A stretch of DNA of 64,000 nucleotides from Portulaca oleracea (Eukaryota; Streptophyta; Magnoliopsida; Caryophyllales; Portulacaceae): positions 53,846,112 through 53,910,111 of the forward strand of contig CM055871.1 in the NCBI GenBank assembly GCA_029582165.1, given 5' to 3'. Shown here piece by piece: positions 22,043 through 33,747 of the stretch. Both the position numbers and the translations under genes were made by a program. How positions within the stretch are numbered: position 1 is the stretch's first letter; each line of letters begins with the position of its first letter. Below the pieces are notes generated by a model. The model was not told the origin of the DNA and ran no database searches. It was given only the letters and a program-made list of their open reading frames with translations.

Positions 22043-25000
22043 ATGGCATCTTCTGTCAACAATGTGGGTATTCTCGCCATGGAAATCTACTTCCCACCTT
22101 CACGTGTTCAACAGGTATTCTTCTTCTTCTTCAATCTTTTAATGGTGTTGCTAATTTGAACAACAGTTGCCCAAAAACAGTGAAAAAAGTTCAGCTGTTT
22201 TTGCTATCATAAGATCTTAAAATGCCCAGATGATGTTGGACTATATATGAGCAGATTTTCTTCATTTTTGTTTGATGTTGTGATTAACTTTTTTTAAAGA
22301 GAGCAGAAATTATTAATGCTATGATTTGGGTGTCATACAATGTGATTAAACAGGAAGCATTGGAGGTTCATGATGGGGTTAGTAAAGGAAAATACACCAT
22401 TGGACTTGGCCAAGATTGCATGGCATTTTGTACTGATGTTGAAGACATCATCTCCATGAGGTCTCAAATCTCAATCTTAATAAACTTTATGATATACTAT
22501 TAGCTACTTGATTTTGTAATGTAGATTATTTTTTTCATACTTGAGGGTAGTCATGAACTCATAATGCTATGTTCATAGTCTTGATAGTTAAAAAAGATTA
22601 TTTTTTAAAACCTAGATTGTAATAGACTAAAGTGAAATGCTTCAAAAATCTCTTTTACTTCTTTTTCACGAAGTAGTAGGTAGCGGACAATTTGTAAATC
22701 TTCGAAATTGCACAATTTAGAGGCAAGAGTGTTACATCCGACCCTGTTCCATAGCTCAAATATGCATGATTTCGGAGTATTGGTTTTAGTTTGGCTTTTA
22801 GCCTAGTCATAGTGCTTGCGATTCCGATAGCCAAAAAATGATTTACCTTTCAACTTAGATTGCAATGTATCAATTAGAACTATTCTCTTTGAACTTTGTA
22901 GGGTAAGATTGTTACATCATACCCTCCAAATCCCTGTTTTGTAGCGAGATTTTTGGAGTATTGGATTTGAATTAGATTGGGTGATCATATATATTGATCT
23001 TGCATGCCATCAACTTAAGTTTTTTCCCAAAACAATTGGTTCTAAAACTCTACTCAAACAGATGGAATTTGCATTAAGGGTACACTTCTGATGTGTTCTT
23101 CCAATACAGTTTGACAGCTGTGACTTCTCTGCTTGAGAAATATCATATAGACCCGAAACAAATAGGCCGTCTTGAAGTAGGCAGTGAGACCGTCCTCGAC
23201 AAGAGCAAATCCATCAAGACATTCTTGATGCAAGTATTCGAGGTATCTGTTCGAAAGCAACCATGTTTCATGTTTGTGTTTGAAAGATTTATTGGTTTAT
23301 GCACAAGTTTGATGGGAAGAACTAGCATTTTACACCACCCTATGTATTGTATCATGAATGTCGCGCACAGGAATGTGTGCTAACGAAAAGCTGCATACAT
23401 CTGGATCTCCCCATATTGGCCAAACCCCACATTAGAAAGACTTGGTGTATACCGGAAAAGGATGTAGTTTTCGAAACTAAAGTGTATTTTCCCATGCAAA
23501 ATGAGCAGGAGCACGGAAACACGGACATCGAAGGTGTTGATTCGACCAATGCATGCTATGGTGGAACGGCTGCTCTATTCAACTGTGTTAACTGGGTTGA
23601 GAGCAATTCGTGGGACGGACGTTATGGTCTGGTTGTATGCACAGACAGTGCGGTATATTATCCAATACTAATCCCTTTTCTTTCAGGTCGATTGTCAAAC
23701 TGGGTCGGTCTGTGTTTGAACCGGTTGTTTCTGGTCTGGTCTTTGCTCCAAACTTTTTGAGATTTTGGTTTCTTCTGGACTGCGTGAATAGGTCTATGCC
23801 GAGGGACCCGCTAGGCCCACAGGAGGAGCTGCTGCGGTCGCAATGCTTGTGGGACCCGACGCGCCCATTGTCTTTGAAAGCAAATTGAGGGGCTCACATA
23901 TGGCCCACGCATATGACTTTTACAAGCCTGACTTGGCCAGTGAATACCCGGTACGTAAGACTGCCTACATCTGGATCTTCTCTTAAGAATTACGTCTTTG
24001 TGATAAATAATGATGTATTCATCAAGTCGGTCGGTCACAGGTTGTTGATGGGAAATTGTCGCAAACATGTTATCTCATGGCAGTCGATTCCTGCTACCAA
24101 CATTTGTGCACCAAGTAAGCACCCCCGGTTTAATCAAGTTTTTCGCCCATCCATATTCTACTGCTTAGCTTGTACGGGGTAAGACTGTCTACATCTGGAA
24201 TCTGACTGTCTGTTGTAGGTACGAGAAGTTGGAAGGCAAGAAATTCTCCATCACCGATGCTGACTACTTTGTGTTCCACTCTCCATACAACAAGGTCCGT
24301 ATGAACCGTGTTGGATTACTTAGGATCTCTTCTTTTCAAGTGTATGCATGGAAAGTTGAGTGTTTGTAAACATGGAAAGAATGGGTAAATTTGGGTTGAG
24401 TTAGGTACGAATTTAGGGTTACATAGTTACAAATTTCACCATTTTAACATCCTTCTCCGGTTTTTTTCCCTGCAGCTAGTTCAGAAGAGCTTCGCCCGAT
24501 TGATGTACAATGACTTCCTGAGGAATGCCAGTTCCATTACTGACGAAGCCAAGGAGAAGCTCGCCCCTTTCTCCAACCTATCCATTGACGAAAGCTACCA
24601 AAGCCGGGATCTAGAAAAGGTTTCCCAGCAAATCGCAAAGCCTCTGTACGATGAAAAGGTTCGAGCGACGACATTGGTTCCTAAGCAAATCGGCAACACT
24701 TACACAGCATCACTGTATTCAGCATTTGCTTCTCTTATTCACACCAAGCATGCTTCACTGGTGAGATCACTTTATGATGTTTTAAACATAAATCTCGCTC
24801 GTGCTCTTTTCTTACTTGAACTTGATCATACTTTTGAACTGTGTATATGTACGACAGGCGGACAACCGGGTGATGATGTTTTCTTATGGAAGTGGTCTGA
24901 CAGCTACGATGTTCTTGCTCCGGTTAAACGAGGGCAAACACCCTTTTAGCTTGTCCAACATTGCCGCGGTTATGAACGTCACAGACAAGTTAGAGTCCAG

Positions 25001-25592
25001 GCACGAGGTATATATATAGCATATACATATGCATTCTGCATTTAGTATTAAGGGTCGGTCTGTTCTTTTCAACTTAACCATAAAGTTCAGATATGTTCAG
25101 TCGGAATAAGTTAAAGAGAACATGCATTTTTTATTACAAAGATTGTGTTCTTTTCAACTTAACCTTAAGTTCAGATAACTTCTCCATTCAACGAAAAACA
25201 TGAAATAGTATATACATATGCACTCTCCATTCAGTATGGTTCATTTCAACTTAACCTTAAGATCAGATAAGTTCAGTTCAGAATAAGTTTAGTTCAGAAT
25301 AAGTTCAGTCAGAATAAGTTCAGTCAGAATAAGTCGAAGAGAACGGGCATTTCTAACGACATATATGACATTTAAATCTTTTTTTCAGTTCCCGCCGGAG
25401 AGATTTGTGGAAACCCTGAAGCTAATGGAGCACAGGTACGGGGCAAAAGACTTTGAGACGAGCAAAGATACGAGCCTATTAGCCCCCGGAGCTTATTACT
25501 TGACCAAAGTGGACCCACTATACCGACGATTCTATGCAAAGAAACCGAAACCTGCAACCTGTCAAAATGGCTCACTCGCCAACGGACATTGA
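22043..25592 (+). CDS. HMGS: Hydroxymethylglutaryl-CoA synthase
   Basis: Condenses acetyl-CoA with acetoacetyl-CoA to HMG-CoA in the cytosolic mevalonate pathway, the committed supply line for sterols and sesquiterpenes. Exons: 22043-22114, 22354-22460, 23110-23242, 23509-23652, 23792-23950, 24041-24114, 24219-24294, 24476-24760, 24858-25007, 25389-25592. All junctions keep frame and give 467 residues, the normal plant length. Catalytic residues by position: Glu82 ([10 protein letters not shown]), Cys120 ([10 protein letters not shown], acyl-enzyme nucleophile) and His250 (FHSPYNK), equivalent to Glu79, Cys117 and His247 of Brassica HMGS. The C-terminal region has [13 protein letters not shown] and [14 protein letters not shown]. 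Intron 9 holds a MITE-like GTTCAG repeat, and several introns hold SINE-like tails. No targeting peptide. Intact and probably functional. Confidence 0.97.
22715..22970 (+). repeat. Au-SINE-like 3' tails in HMGS intron 2
   Basis: Two diverged copies about 185 bp apart read AGTGTTACATCCGACCCTGT and GATTGTTACATCATACCCTC, each followed by GAGTATTGG. This resembles the conserved 3' end of plant Au SINEs (GGTAAGGCTGCGTACATCC). Shorter matches occur in introns 3, 5 and 6 (near 23390, 23951 and 24178). Confidence 0.45.
25050..25350. mobile_element. GTTCAG-rich MITE in HMGS intron 9
   Basis: Starts near GGTCGGTCTGTTCTTTTC and ends near GAAGAGAACGGGCATTTC, inverted-repeat-like termini. The core is tandem AGTTCAGAATAAGTTCAG units (five or more between 25262 and 25335). 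Confidence 0.55.
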
Positions 25593-27729
25593 TTGATACA
25601 TGACACAGCCAAGAACCGCTGTCAAATGCCAAGAGTGTTAGTTTTGTGGTCTGTTTTTAGATGTTTCTTGTTAGGGGAAGGAAAAATGTGCGCGTGCGCG
25701 TGTGAGTGGAGTGTTTGTGTTTGGGGTTAGTATATGCAAGTGTGTAATGTCTTTTCTTGTTGAATCTAAATAACAATAATGACTGTTAATCATTCTACTC
25801 ATTCTATTGGCTTGACGGTTAGAGCTGCAAAATTTTGTCCGACTAAGAAAAATTTGGATGCATTCGTGCATTTTTCGTCTGAATTTTGATAATCACTTAT
25901 TTGATCGAATATTTGAACAAAATATTTTCTCCGATTTGACCCAAAATTAGGTCTATTTGAATTACCTGACATGGTCCAACCCGTGAAAAAAAATGAGCAA
26001 TGGATGTCAATTTCTCATCTAAATTTTAACGTTGACCAGTTTGATCGGACCAGAGTTTTTACCAATGATAATTGTCATAATATGTAAAATCAAGTCAATA
26101 GGGATGAATTTATAAGATCCAACTACTCAATTGAAAAATCAACATTTATATGTAGCAAGAATATTCTCTCTAAATTCAAGGGGCTATACCACGGGAACAC
26201 ACTTGCCTACTTACTTTAAACTTGAGTTGATGACACCTAATTTAAGTGGTCCTACTTTCAAGCTTAGATGGGCATGGGCCTACTTGTTTTGGTATGGATT
26301 AATGGGCCTACTTATACTTTATACTTATTTTTTTTAAAAGTCTAACAGTGAGTTAAAGTTTGATTCATTGCTGACATGGTACGAGGTGAAGATAGATTGA
26401 AACAATGCATGGTATTTCAATGGCAAGATTGTGAACTCACTCGTGAAGCAGATGTTGAGCTACTCGCTAGATAAGCTAAATGGTGAATCGCTTTCTTTTT
26501 TTTTTCCTTTTCTTCTTCCTCAACCCCACTTCTGTATTAATATTACAAACTAGAGTATGGTTCACATGTATTTTTAATTAATATGAGTCAAATTTATGTT
26601 CAATATTAGAAGTGTGGTAAACGGAGAGACAAACTTTAGCTCTTTTAGTAGCTCACGAATTTTACATCATCAGCGAAGGCAAATCTAAAGTTTCGCTCAA
26701 GAATGGTCCAATTTTATCGCCCAGATGAGTCGTCTTGGCACCCTAAGCTCCAAGCGAACCTCATTAACCCGATGACGCATCCAATTTCCTCCCATCCTAA
26801 GTCCATCTCAGTCCGAGTTCAAACTCATAAGCTCCACATCTAATGCAAGCCCAACTAAATGACTCTTGCTTATAAATCAGATCTTTGAGTTCGACCCTTC
26901 GTTTGAGTGAAGGTAAATCTATAAAATTTCACCAATAATGAGTTAATGACACAATCATTTTCTGGTTGAAACAAAAGTTGTTGTTTCATATTGATATACT
27001 ACATAACTCTTTTTCTTTGTGTTATTTATGTGTCTTACACTTTGATTTAGTCAAAATTAGCTTATTTTTGGTATGCTAATTTATTTTTTTTTATTACAAT
27101 ACTTAAACTTGAAACCTTATTAATAGGTGAATAAGCACCAACTACTTTAAGGTACATTATATTGGTTTTTATTTTCTATTTTGGCTGAGAAACAATCAAC
27201 CTTTCAAGGAAGACCCGCTAGTAAATCGTTACAGTTAGAGTTTCATGCTTTCATATTATACTTAATAAACTTTATAGCCAAGATTTTTGAAAACTCTAAG
27301 CAAGAAGCACAATAAGTAACCACTATTGTTAGTATTAGGATCATACACTCAATGAGGAATAGCTAAAGACTTAAAATTGAATCCATAGCATAAAATTCAC
27401 TCAATAAATCTTTATGTAAGACTGTCTCATCATAAATTTATTATAAGGTATATAACTTGGTGATGACTATTTATTAATATATATGAGTTACTAATAATTT
27501 ATATGGGTTGACTCTAATAAAAGTCATCCCTTGATAAATTATTAATCAGACTCGCATTAAAAAAGTTATTCTGAGATCATTTATTAGTTATAGTAAAATA
27601 TTTAAAATGATACTCTTGGTTCGTCTCACGATAAATTTACGTGAGACAGTCTTATGCTATAATTTGAAAAATTCCAATACTTACTGAAACCGCGAACATC
27701 TTAACAAGTATTCACTAATAATATGATAT
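25593..27729. other. Intergenic DNA downstream of HMGS, no gene seen
   Basis: The HMGS 3' UTR probably reaches about 25770. 25820-26060 is a copy of the dispersed GAATTTT/TTTGATCGAA repeat. Near 26430 a weak remnant (ELTREAD-ELLAR) recalls the LINE RNase H tail. The rest is featureless AT-rich DNA. Confidence 0.5.
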
Positions 27730-27730
27730 A

Positions 27731-27988
27731 CTCCCTCCGTTCCATATTAACTGTCGTATTTGGAAATTGTGCAGTCAAACTAAAAAAATTTTGACCATAA
27801 ATTTCTTAATATATATAATGAGTTGTTATATAAAATTACTATCATTAGATTCGTAACGAAAAATACTGTCATAAAAGTATAATATTGCAATTATTAATAA
27901 CATATTATGTAAGAAATAATCAATTAAAGAGTTACATTAGAGACCGTAAAAATTAAAATGTATGAAAATTAATATGCAGGGGAGGGAG
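27731..27988. mobile_element. Stowaway-like MITE
   Basis: CTCCCTCCGTTCCATATTAA at the left and GGGGAGGGAG at the right, each next to TA. Best-preserved left terminus of this family in the window. It lies about 340 bp upstream of the TCP gene. Confidence 0.88.
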
Positions 27989-28330
27989 TATTTAGATAGG
28001 TTGGGTTATCTAGACATAACTAGTCTTCCCCTCATGAAGGGCTGATTCGTGAGGACCCTGATAATTAAATCATATTACTCCCAACAAATACACATAGGCT
28101 CAATTTTTTTTAATAAAAAAAAAGAACTCATCTTTTTATGAACCAACCATTGCCCTTCCACAAAGTGAAATATGTGACCACCATGAGGTTCCTCAATAAA
28201 TTAGGGTTTCCCACCTTCAAATTTCCCTTCTTTCCTTGCCAATTCCCATACACATAACACATTCTCTTAGAGAGATAAAATTTGAGAGAAATTTAGAGAG
28301 AGAGAGAATTTGAGAGAGAAGATATCTACA

Positions 28331-29044
28331 ATGGAGGGGTCACCGGAGCCCAAAGACCACCCCCTCCCGCCGAAGCCGGAGCCAGACCCTGACCCTCCGC
28401 CGTCGTCCACCTGGCCCCCGCCGGAATCCGCCGTGGTCCGGCCGTCCTCCGCCGCGGCGAAGAAAGACCGTCACACGAAGGTAGAAGGCCGCGGGCGTCG
28501 GATAAGGATCCCGGCGGCGTGCGCGGCGAGGATCTTCCAGCTGACCCGCGAACTCGGCAACAAGTCCGACGGCGAGACCGTCCGGTGGCTCCTCGAGCAG
28601 GCGGAGCCGGCGATCATTCAGGCCACCGGCACCGGCACCGTCCCCGCCATCGCCGTCTCCGTCAACGGAACCCTGCAAATCCCCACCGGCACGACCCCGT
28701 GCCCCCCCTCCTCCACCTCTCCCCCGCAACCCAAACGCCGGAAACACTCTCCTCCTCCGCCGCAGCCGCCGCCGCGGGACGGTGTCTCTCGGAACTCCGG
28801 CCTGGCGCCGGTGGGGCTCGTGCCGATGTGGGCGACGCCGGCGAACGGGACTTTCTGGACGATTCAGCCCGGCACGGCCGGGAATATCCTGGCGGTGGCG
28901 CCCGTGTTTAACTTCCCGGCGGTTGCGACGGCGGCGACGGTGGTGGGTTTTTCCGGGCAGGGTGGCGATCATCAGAAGAAGGAATTGCAGCTGCTCGATG
29001 ATAGTAGTTCTTCTGGGGTTACGTTAATGGAGGGAGAGAAATAA
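28331..29044 (+). CDS. Class I (PCF) TCP transcription factor
   Basis: Intronless, 237 residues. The TCP domain at about 45-103 has basic region [20 protein letters not shown], then helix-loop-helix [20 protein letters not shown] and [11 protein letters not shown]. This is the short class I basic region, which binds GGNCCCAC-type sites, with the redox-sensitive Cys at 64 (PAACAARIF). [12 protein letters not shown] follows, as in the TCP7/TCP11 group. The N terminus is Pro-rich. A Pro-rich tract and GTFWTIQP end the protein. The start is the ATG at 28331; the reading frame upstream to 28310 opens only with TTG. The CDS is strikingly GC-rich in AT-rich surroundings. The leader is a GAGA-rich 5' UTR. 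Such factors promote growth and cell proliferation. Confidence 0.95.
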   Translation: MEGSPEPKDHPLPPKPEPDPDPPPSSTWPPPESAVVRPSSAAAKKDRHTKVEGRGRRIRIPAACAARIFQLTRELGNKSDGETVRWLLEQAEPAIIQATGTGTVPAIAVSVNGTLQIPTGTTPCPPSSTSPPQPKRRKHSPPPPQPPPRDGVSRNSGLAPVGLVPMWATPANGTFWTIQPGTAGNILAVAPVFNFPAVATAATVVGFSGQGGDHQKKELQLLDDSSSSGVTLMEGEK

Positions 29045-31043
29045 TGGTGGAGGTTTTAGTTTAGTTTAGTTTTAATTAAATTTTAATTTGGTGTTTAATT
29101 GTTTATGATTTGCTAATTACTTCTTCCAAAACTGACTGGGTTAGTGGATTGTTAAGGTTAATTAATTACTTCTGTTTACAATTTGGGGGGTGATTAAGTA
29201 GAGATTATGGGAGTATTGTAAACATAGTTATTAAATTTCGATGCTACGATTTTATGATCCGAAATCTTCGATGCGATTCTACTGTTTACAGTCGATTCAA
29301 GATTCTATGTGAGTTAATTTTGATTCTAGCTCTAACAACCTTGATTGTAAATAAGATTTTTCTTGTTCTTTCTTATATGTTATATTGTCTAGAATTAGTA
29401 TGGATTTTTGTATTGGAATCCAATTGATTAAGTTAATCATCTTGATGGTTAGTTAATGAGCTCATTTTTTTTGTGGTTCTATTGAGATAGAGTAGGTTAC
29501 TCTATAAATTGTAGGGCCATATAATCATGCTTTAATGGGACCCATTGTTGTTGTTGTTGGAATTGGCTCATTACATCACTCTTTTCAAGTAGAGAAAGTG
29601 ATCCACAATATCAATGCTCCACTAGAGTTGATGTCAAGTTGTCTAACATATGGTGGGTTTTGGTTTGGAAATCTATTTTGGTAAGGAAAATAGATTGAAA
29701 CAAATGAAAGACGTTCGGAATTTGGAATAATAGTAAATTAAATTTTACAATTATATAATAGTAAGTTGAATCATTGAATTATAGGATTTCAATGCATAAC
29801 TACTAGATTTAGAATCTAATATATGATAGTTTTGATTACTATAGTTTAATATGATAACAATACTATAAGCCAATACACAATAGTTGGGACTGCTCAATCA
29901 AATATATTAAAATTTTTGTAATTATTATAATGTACTAGTAGAAAAATCAGGTGTCAATGTTCTAAAGTCTAAAAATTTAATTGTTAAACTTATTGTAATA
30001 TAAATCTAATATTTAAATTTACTATTGTCACAACCCTTACAACTTTAACCAAGCACCACCAAACCCTAGCCTCAAACCCTAACCTTGATAGGATTTTCTG
30101 AGATTCTACCTAACTCTCTATTATTTGCTATGTTTAAAGCTTATTTTCTTTAATCCTATAGGAGCTTATCCATAAAACAATATTAAAACACATTATAAAC
30201 TTACCCAAAAATTAAATAAATTGAATTACAAAATAATTAAAAGTAAAACAATAAGAAGAGTCATGTGTGTGGACACGTGTAAGTGGGGGTAAAGGTTAGG
30301 CAAAAAGTTGTTAAAAGGGTCCCAATGGTCCCACACACACCCTTTCAGACCAACTTAGCCATATGTAGGGGCCCACCAACCCTCAACCATTGTCTATCCA
30401 ATATTTTGGGGCCCCCCACCTAGGTAGAGGTAAACAAATTCAGAGTTAAAAAAAAAACATTTATCATGTATATTTATCAAAAAAAATAGAGTGGACAATT
30501 ATTTGTAAATTAAGGTCATCTTTGACAACTAATGGTTAGATATTAGCTATTAGTTCTGGTAGCTATGTGATTTTGACCGTTTGAGTTAGCTGATTGTAAA
30601 AAAAATATTTGATAAAATATCTGTATATGTAAATTATTCCAAAAGGATTTTTGAAAATTAATTTATTTGATCCAAAAAGTTAATGTGAAAAGTTATTTAC
30701 CTAACACATCAGGTAACACTTTGACTTTGACATAAAACCTAATAGCATCGAAAAAATTAAAAATTACCCAAAAAGCTAATAATCAAACACCTCATAAGCA
30801 TTTCTATTTTAAAAATATATTTTAATCAATTTAAACTTTATTTTTTGAGATGATAAGTAAGAAAAAAAGAGAAGGTAGGTCAAAATAAAATAAGTAAATA
30901 AAGATAAGTAAAATAATAAAGGCAAGTAAATGTCCATCGTCTTTTTTTTTACTTTTAAATAAATTTTTTTGAGATAAATATAAAATTTCAAATATAAATT
31001 ATACAAAAATACATTGAATAAGGTAAGAAAAGAAAAGTAAATA
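29045..31043. other. Intergenic DNA, no gene seen
   Basis: Contains one MITE copy (29224-29344; TTATTAAATTTCG...CTAACAACC, same family as 7746). Otherwise AT-rich with no supported features. Confidence 0.55.
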
Positions 31044-31300
31044 CTCCCTCCGTTTCATATTAACTGTCATAATTTTGACTTTCACGGTCTCCAATATTAC
31101 TCTTTGATTGATAAATTTTTTCATAATATATTATTAACAATTGCAATATTATACTTACATAATAGTATTTTTCGTTACGAATCTAATGATAGTAATTTTA
31201 TATAGCAATTTACTTTATATATTGAGAAATTTATGGTCAAAATTTTTGGAATTTGACTGCACAATTTTCAAAGACGACAGTTAATGTGGAAGGGAAGAAA
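31044..31300. mobile_element. Stowaway-like MITE
   Basis: Left end CTCCCTCCGTTTCATATTAA next to TA. The right end is decayed (GGAAGGGAAGAAA then TA). Its interior matches the 27731 copy in inverted orientation (AATTTTTGGAATTTGACTGC vs GCAGTCAAACTAAAAAAATT). Confidence 0.8.
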
Positions 31301-31478
31301 TAACTTAAATACCTTCTCAAAAATTGGGATTTGATTATAATAAACGCTTTGACCGGTATTCTGAAAGCAAGCCTACTGGACAATGGAGCACATGTAGGCA
31401 CTATTTACCTTGTTGCATGTGGGGCCTATCACATTTTTTAAATTATGGACCAAATACTTTTATATGAGCTGGCCTATT

Positions 31479-31479
<1 letters not shown>

Positions 31480-31522
<43 letters not shown>
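31480..31522. repeat. (AT)n microsatellite
   Basis: Uninterrupted AT dinucleotides for about 42 bp. Confidence 0.95.
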
Positions 31523-31524
<2 letters not shown>

Positions 31525-31629
31525 CAGATAAAGAAATGCATAATGACATATTGACATTAGATTACCTTTCAAATACTAGTAGAAAAGATCTCATTAAAAT
31601 TGAGCATTTCTCTCCATCTACAAAATTTA

Positions 31630-31691
31630 GGCATTGTTCTTTTCTGCGTTGCGTTGCGGTTAGTTGCATTAACGCACAAAAGAACGGTGCC
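31630..31691. mobile_element. Minimal 62-bp MITE (TTA TSD)
   Basis: GGCATTGTTCTTTTCTGCG and CGCACAAAAGAACGGTGCC flanked by TTA on both sides: essentially two termini with almost no interior. Closely related to 41222-41356. Confidence 0.8.
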
Positions 31692-31773
31692 TTAAAATCC
31701 TAATAGGGAGGATAATCCTCCCATCATATATCACTTTTTCAACTACAAGCTCATACTATTGTATTTGTATTAA

Positions 31774-32012
31774 GGCCCTATTTTTTTTTTTCCTTTTCCA
31801 ATTGTTAAGATGCGAAAACGGTGAAAAGTGTTGGTTGATGAGGTAAATGAAGAGAGAATGTGAACAGTAAAGAAGAAAAATCAAGATAGAGTAAACTCAA
31901 AAGATATATTGGTAATAATTGTGGTAAAAGTATAGTGTAGTGTGGTAAAATGTTGAAGAATATTGAGGGACATGGTGAGTCATGATACTACATCACACAA
32001 AAGAGCAGGGCC
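31774..32012. mobile_element. Tourist/PIF-Harbinger-like MITE (TAA TSD)
   Basis: Starts GGCCCTATTTT and ends AAAAGAGCAGGGCC, flanked by TAA on both sides. The interior (GTGGTAAAATG, GAGAGAATGTGAA) is the family body in the opposite orientation to 8156. A left end of another copy (GGTCCTATTCTTTTGC) begins at about 32030. Confidence 0.8.
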
Positions 32013-33747
32013 TAAGTGCAATTTATTAAGGTCCTATTCTTTTGCAGTATAAGAAAATTTTTATATTTTATGTACCTTATTTTATTTTATCTTACTTTAC
32101 CTTACTTTATCATTCAAAATAATAATATTATATTTTTTAGATAATTTACTACTTTATTTATATTTTTCTATTTAACTTTATCTTATCTTAATTTACTTAC
32201 ATCTTTCCTACGCTCAAAATAATCAAGTCACAATGCTCTCAAAGTTTACAATTCAAATTAGGGTTATTATTCACTTATATAGATTAAATTATTTATTCTT
32301 AATGATGTAACTAATATCTGAAACATAAACTCTAAATATATATAACTATATATTATATATTAAGTTATTTTTTGGACAAAGGATATTGTGTATTTTATTG
32401 TACAAAATCACAAAATCTTTTTTAGGGGAATATAAAATGATTACACTTGGACGCCTGAGTGCACGAGTGGGGGTATGGGGGAGTGGGACACCCGTGGACG
32501 GCGGAAATTAAAGTGGGAGTGGGACCCTCCCCCACTGGTGGACCCATGGGACCACCCAAACATGAAGGGCCCCACTTTATGCATCACCCTTTCAAAGACC
32601 ACGCCCACCCTGGCCCACGTGATTGATTTAGTGAATTTCCACTTTGTTTCACTACCGTTGATTTTGCTCACACGTGGCAACTTTCGATTGGCTGAATTCT
32701 GTAGTTTTACATGGGTCAAGTCCATTTCCATTTGGGGTTCGTTTGTCTCGTAGATCGGTTCAGTCAGTTTTAGGTTGGGTCGAGTCTTATCGGTGAGATT
32801 CAGGTTCATGCTGACAAGTCAGTACGGGTGAGGTTCTTTCTGGTTGAAATTTGATTCATTTTGGAGTTATTTAGGTCTGGAATGTGAATAATCGGGTTAT
32901 TTTTTAATTTTGAGTTACGGTTCAGATCAGTTTTAGTCAGTTATTCATGGTTCGAGACTTCGAGTCAAGGTTGAATCATCCATCTAAATGTCGATTCGGT
33001 TCAAGTTTTGAATATCAAGTCAATTTTACAGAGTCTAGAGTTGATCATGAGTCATTTTAATGTTGTCTAGATACACTTGGCTAGCAAAAGTGAGGAAATT
33101 AGGTTTTAAAGAAAACCCTCAAGGCCGGCCTGCCCCTCTCGATTTCGGGTTTTATTTATGTTTTTCGTTTAAAAATTTCAGGCCTAACCTTAAATTTTCA
33201 AGTCGAATCAGATTCCGCCAACTGATTTTAACATTGTTGGGTTTGAGACATTCGAGTCATTTGAATAAAGTCTATTTATATCTCAAACCCAACTATGAAT
33301 CAAAACTAGGCCGGTCCATTAGAAAGCCCAACCCACCACTAAATCTGTTCAGTGGCACCTCATTGTTTTGAGCCCTTCACATTCTTGCCAACACCATAAA
33401 TATGGGCTTCAACTAGTATCAATTATTATTCAAAATCCAATCTGTAACAAATACAGGAAAACTTTCCCCATTGCTCTCACTCACTTGAAGAAGCAATAGT
33501 ATCAGCAGTGGAAGTAAAACAAGTACAAATACAATCTAATAGTACACAACTCAAGCAACAATCACAACTCACACTTGATGAACAATGATGTATGCCCTAA
33601 AATCAACAAAATTATGCAATGACATTTGACATTTGACACCCCCCCCCCCTTTTTTTTTTCTCTTCGACTCGATCCAATTTCGGGTATAAAATTTCTGAAC
33701 TAGATGATAATAAGCAAGACTTTTACGTTTTACCATGGTATCGGAGC
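32013..33747. other. Intergenic DNA, no gene seen
   Basis: 32740-33340 has diverged TCGGTTC/GAGTC-rich repeat DNA; 33640-33660 is a C-run/T-run. No coding sequence is supported. The end serves as the 3' flank of the minus-strand UER1 gene. Confidence 0.5.

Noticed and set aside
28310..28330. Upstream extension of the TCP frame
   Set aside because: The frame begins with TTG, not ATG; the first ATG is 28331 and the TCP family does not use TTG starts.
28340..28972. 210-residue Arg-rich minus-strand frame over the TCP gene
   Set aside because: Shadow of a GC-rich coding exon; composition is low-complexity and unlike any family.
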